A stretch of 5,942 nt of DNA from an uncultured Chlorobiota bacterium. GTDB taxonomy: Bacteria > Bacteroidota > Kapaibacteriia > OLB7. Below, piece after piece: positions 5,451-5,942 of the stretch; position 1 is the first letter of the stretch; the number at the start of each line of letters is the position of its first letter. The position numbers were made by a program, and so were the translations under genes. The stretch is taken from positions 1 to 5,942 of the forward strand of contig CAMLOB010000276.1 in assembly GCA_946481475.1 (NCBI GenBank), written 5' to 3'. Under the pieces are notes generated by a model, which saw only the letters and a list, made by a program, of their open reading frames with translations, searched no databases and had not been told where the DNA came from.

Positions 5451-5741
5451 ATGCCGATCCGACCAGTCGATCTGAAGGACGTGACGGGTGACGCCTCGAG
5501 TCTTTATGAGGCTATCGTCATCATGTCGAAGCGGGCCAGACAGATCAACGATGAATTGAAGCAGAATCTTGACATGCGGCTTGAAGAGGTCGTCTCGCAG
5601 TTCGAGGATGAACAGGAGATGACCGATAATCCGGATCAGATCGCCATCAGCAAGGAGTTCGACCGGATTCCGAAGCCGACGTTTCTGGCTATTGATGAGA
5701 TGCTCGATGGTGAGATCGAGCACCGTTACCGGGATGAATAA
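5451..5741 (+). CDS. rpoZ: DNA-directed RNA polymerase omega subunit, Bacteroidota/Chlorobiota type, 96 aa
   Basis: Omega clamps the beta-prime subunit and helps assemble and stabilise RNA polymerase. The conserved first helix is SLYEAIVIMSKRARQINDELK (about residues 16-36), where the YEAIVxxxKRARQIN core is the omega signature. An acidic central stretch follows (45-62), then the form-specific C-terminus SKEFDRIPKPTFLAIDEMLDGEIEHRYRDE, in which IPKPTxxAIxExLxGEI is characteristic of FCB-group omegas. Length is normal. It is third in the yicC-gmk-rpoZ cluster, 81 bases after gmk, and followed by a strong terminator. The gmk-rpoZ gap contains no hairpin terminator; TTGAAA at 5404 and TATCAT at 5424 are too close together to make a convincing internal promoter. 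Confidence 0.94.
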   Translation: MPIRPVDLKDVTGDASSLYEAIVIMSKRARQINDELKQNLDMRLEEVVSQFEDEQEMTDNPDQIAISKEFDRIPKPTFLAIDEMLDGEIEHRYRDE

Positions 5742-5790
5742 TAAGAGGAAGGAACCGGAGGAATGCCCCGCGGTTTTTCCAGATTTCATG

Positions 5791-5826
5791 CGGCGACCCG
5801 CCTTTCGGCGGGTCGCCGTTTTTTTT
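5791..5826 (+). terminator. Strong Rho-independent terminator of the yicC-gmk-rpoZ operon
   Basis: A 12-bp perfect GC-rich stem, CGGCGACCCGCC with GGCGGGTCGCCG (5791-5802 / 5807-5818), closes a TTTC loop and is followed by eight consecutive T (5819-5826). It begins 50 bases after the rpoZ stop. Confidence 0.95.
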
Positions 5827-5881
5827 GCGAAGGTGACCGCGGAATCGCCTGAATATCGACGGGGAATGCGATTTGGAGGGA

Positions 5882-5905
5882 CTTTTTAGTAACTTCGTCC
5901 CTTTC
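5882..5905 (+). promoter_or_regulatory. Promoter of the gene at the window edge, matching the yicC promoter block
   Basis: CTTTTTAG then TAACTTCG (5890-5897), three bases, then CTTTC: the same layout and nearly the same bases as 3778-3801 upstream of yicC, with a single C in place of the third T of TAnnTTTG. The predicted start near 5904 gives a leader of about 29 bases to the ATG at 5933. Confidence 0.45.
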
Positions 5906-5932
5906 AGCAATCAACCACCAGTCTGTGTATCG

Positions 5933-5942
5933 ATGAAATTTG
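5933..5942 (+). CDS. Probable start of the next gene (first three codons only)
   Basis: ATG AAA TTT G at the extreme right edge, about 43 bases after a promoter-like block and downstream of the operon terminator. Only Met-Lys-Phe is visible, so no product can be proposed and even its being a gene rests on the position. The coaBC gene often follows rpoZ in other bacteria, but nothing visible supports that here. Confidence 0.3.

Noticed and set aside
4752..5789. 345-codon minus-strand open frame opposite gmk and rpoZ
   Set aside because: It spans two genuine genes and the gap between them, and starts next to the operon terminator; no family features in the translation.
5762..5851. 29-codon plus-strand frame starting MPRGFSRFHAATRLS after rpoZ, with GGAGG in front
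   Set aside because: The GGAGG is only one base from the ATG, too close to act, and the frame reads straight through the terminator hairpin and its T-run. Its basic character comes from the hairpin's GC-rich bases.
1..5942. Any mobile element, CRISPR array, tRNA/rRNA, toxin-antitoxin, defence or biosynthetic cluster
   Set aside because: No transposase or integrase motifs, no regularly spaced repeats, no tRNA-like cloverleaf and no atypical gene cluster seen on either strand; the content is housekeeping.

Overview
This window looks like ordinary chromosome from a member of the Bacteroidota/Chlorobiota/Rhodothermota (FCB) assemblage, probably nearer the Rhodothermota or Chlorobiota side than the gut Bacteroides. 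The reasons are: the omega subunit is the Bacteroidota/Chlorobiota form; a 29-residue Arg/Lys-rich AURKAIP1/COX24-type ribosomal peptide is present; two promoters match the Bacteroidota -7 consensus TAnnTTTG; and GC content is moderate (roughly mid-50s % by eye). At least one gene, rpoZ, has a clean Shine-Dalgarno, which argues against a strict Bacteroides-type anti-SD-sequestering ribosome. The taxonomy is inference.

Left half, minus strand. A DNA-bending protein of the HU/IHF family (IHF-beta-like, 1476-1778) is followed after 2 nt by a membrane-anchored TPR protein (769-1473). Next comes the tiny COX24/mS38-like ribosomal peptide (555-644), ended by a Rho-independent terminator (501-534). 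Beyond it, also on the minus strand, lies the N-terminal third of an acetylornithine-type aminotransferase (ArgD, 1-414), cut by the window edge.

Middle, plus strand. Divergent from the HU/IHF gene is a lipoprotein (1907-2824) with two tandem, apparently duplicated beta-rich domains and a highly charged tail, preceded by a TATATTTG promoter element. A two-tier hairpin separates it from a FAHD1-type fumarylacetoacetate-hydrolase-family enzyme (2947-3606) that keeps all the metal and catalytic residues I can place.

Right half, plus strand. The conserved housekeeping cluster yicC - gmk - rpoZ (3840-5741) links an endoribonuclease, guanylate kinase and the RNA polymerase omega subunit. It starts from a TAACTTTG promoter and ends at a strong 12-bp-stem terminator (5791-5826). 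A near-copy of the yicC promoter then precedes the first ten bases of a further gene at the window edge.

I found no mobile element, CRISPR array, toxin-antitoxin, defence or biosynthetic system. The most useful less obvious items are the 29-codon ribosomal peptide gene, the shared promoter motif upstream of yicC and of the edge gene, the duplicated-domain lipoprotein, and the FAHD1 start-site question.
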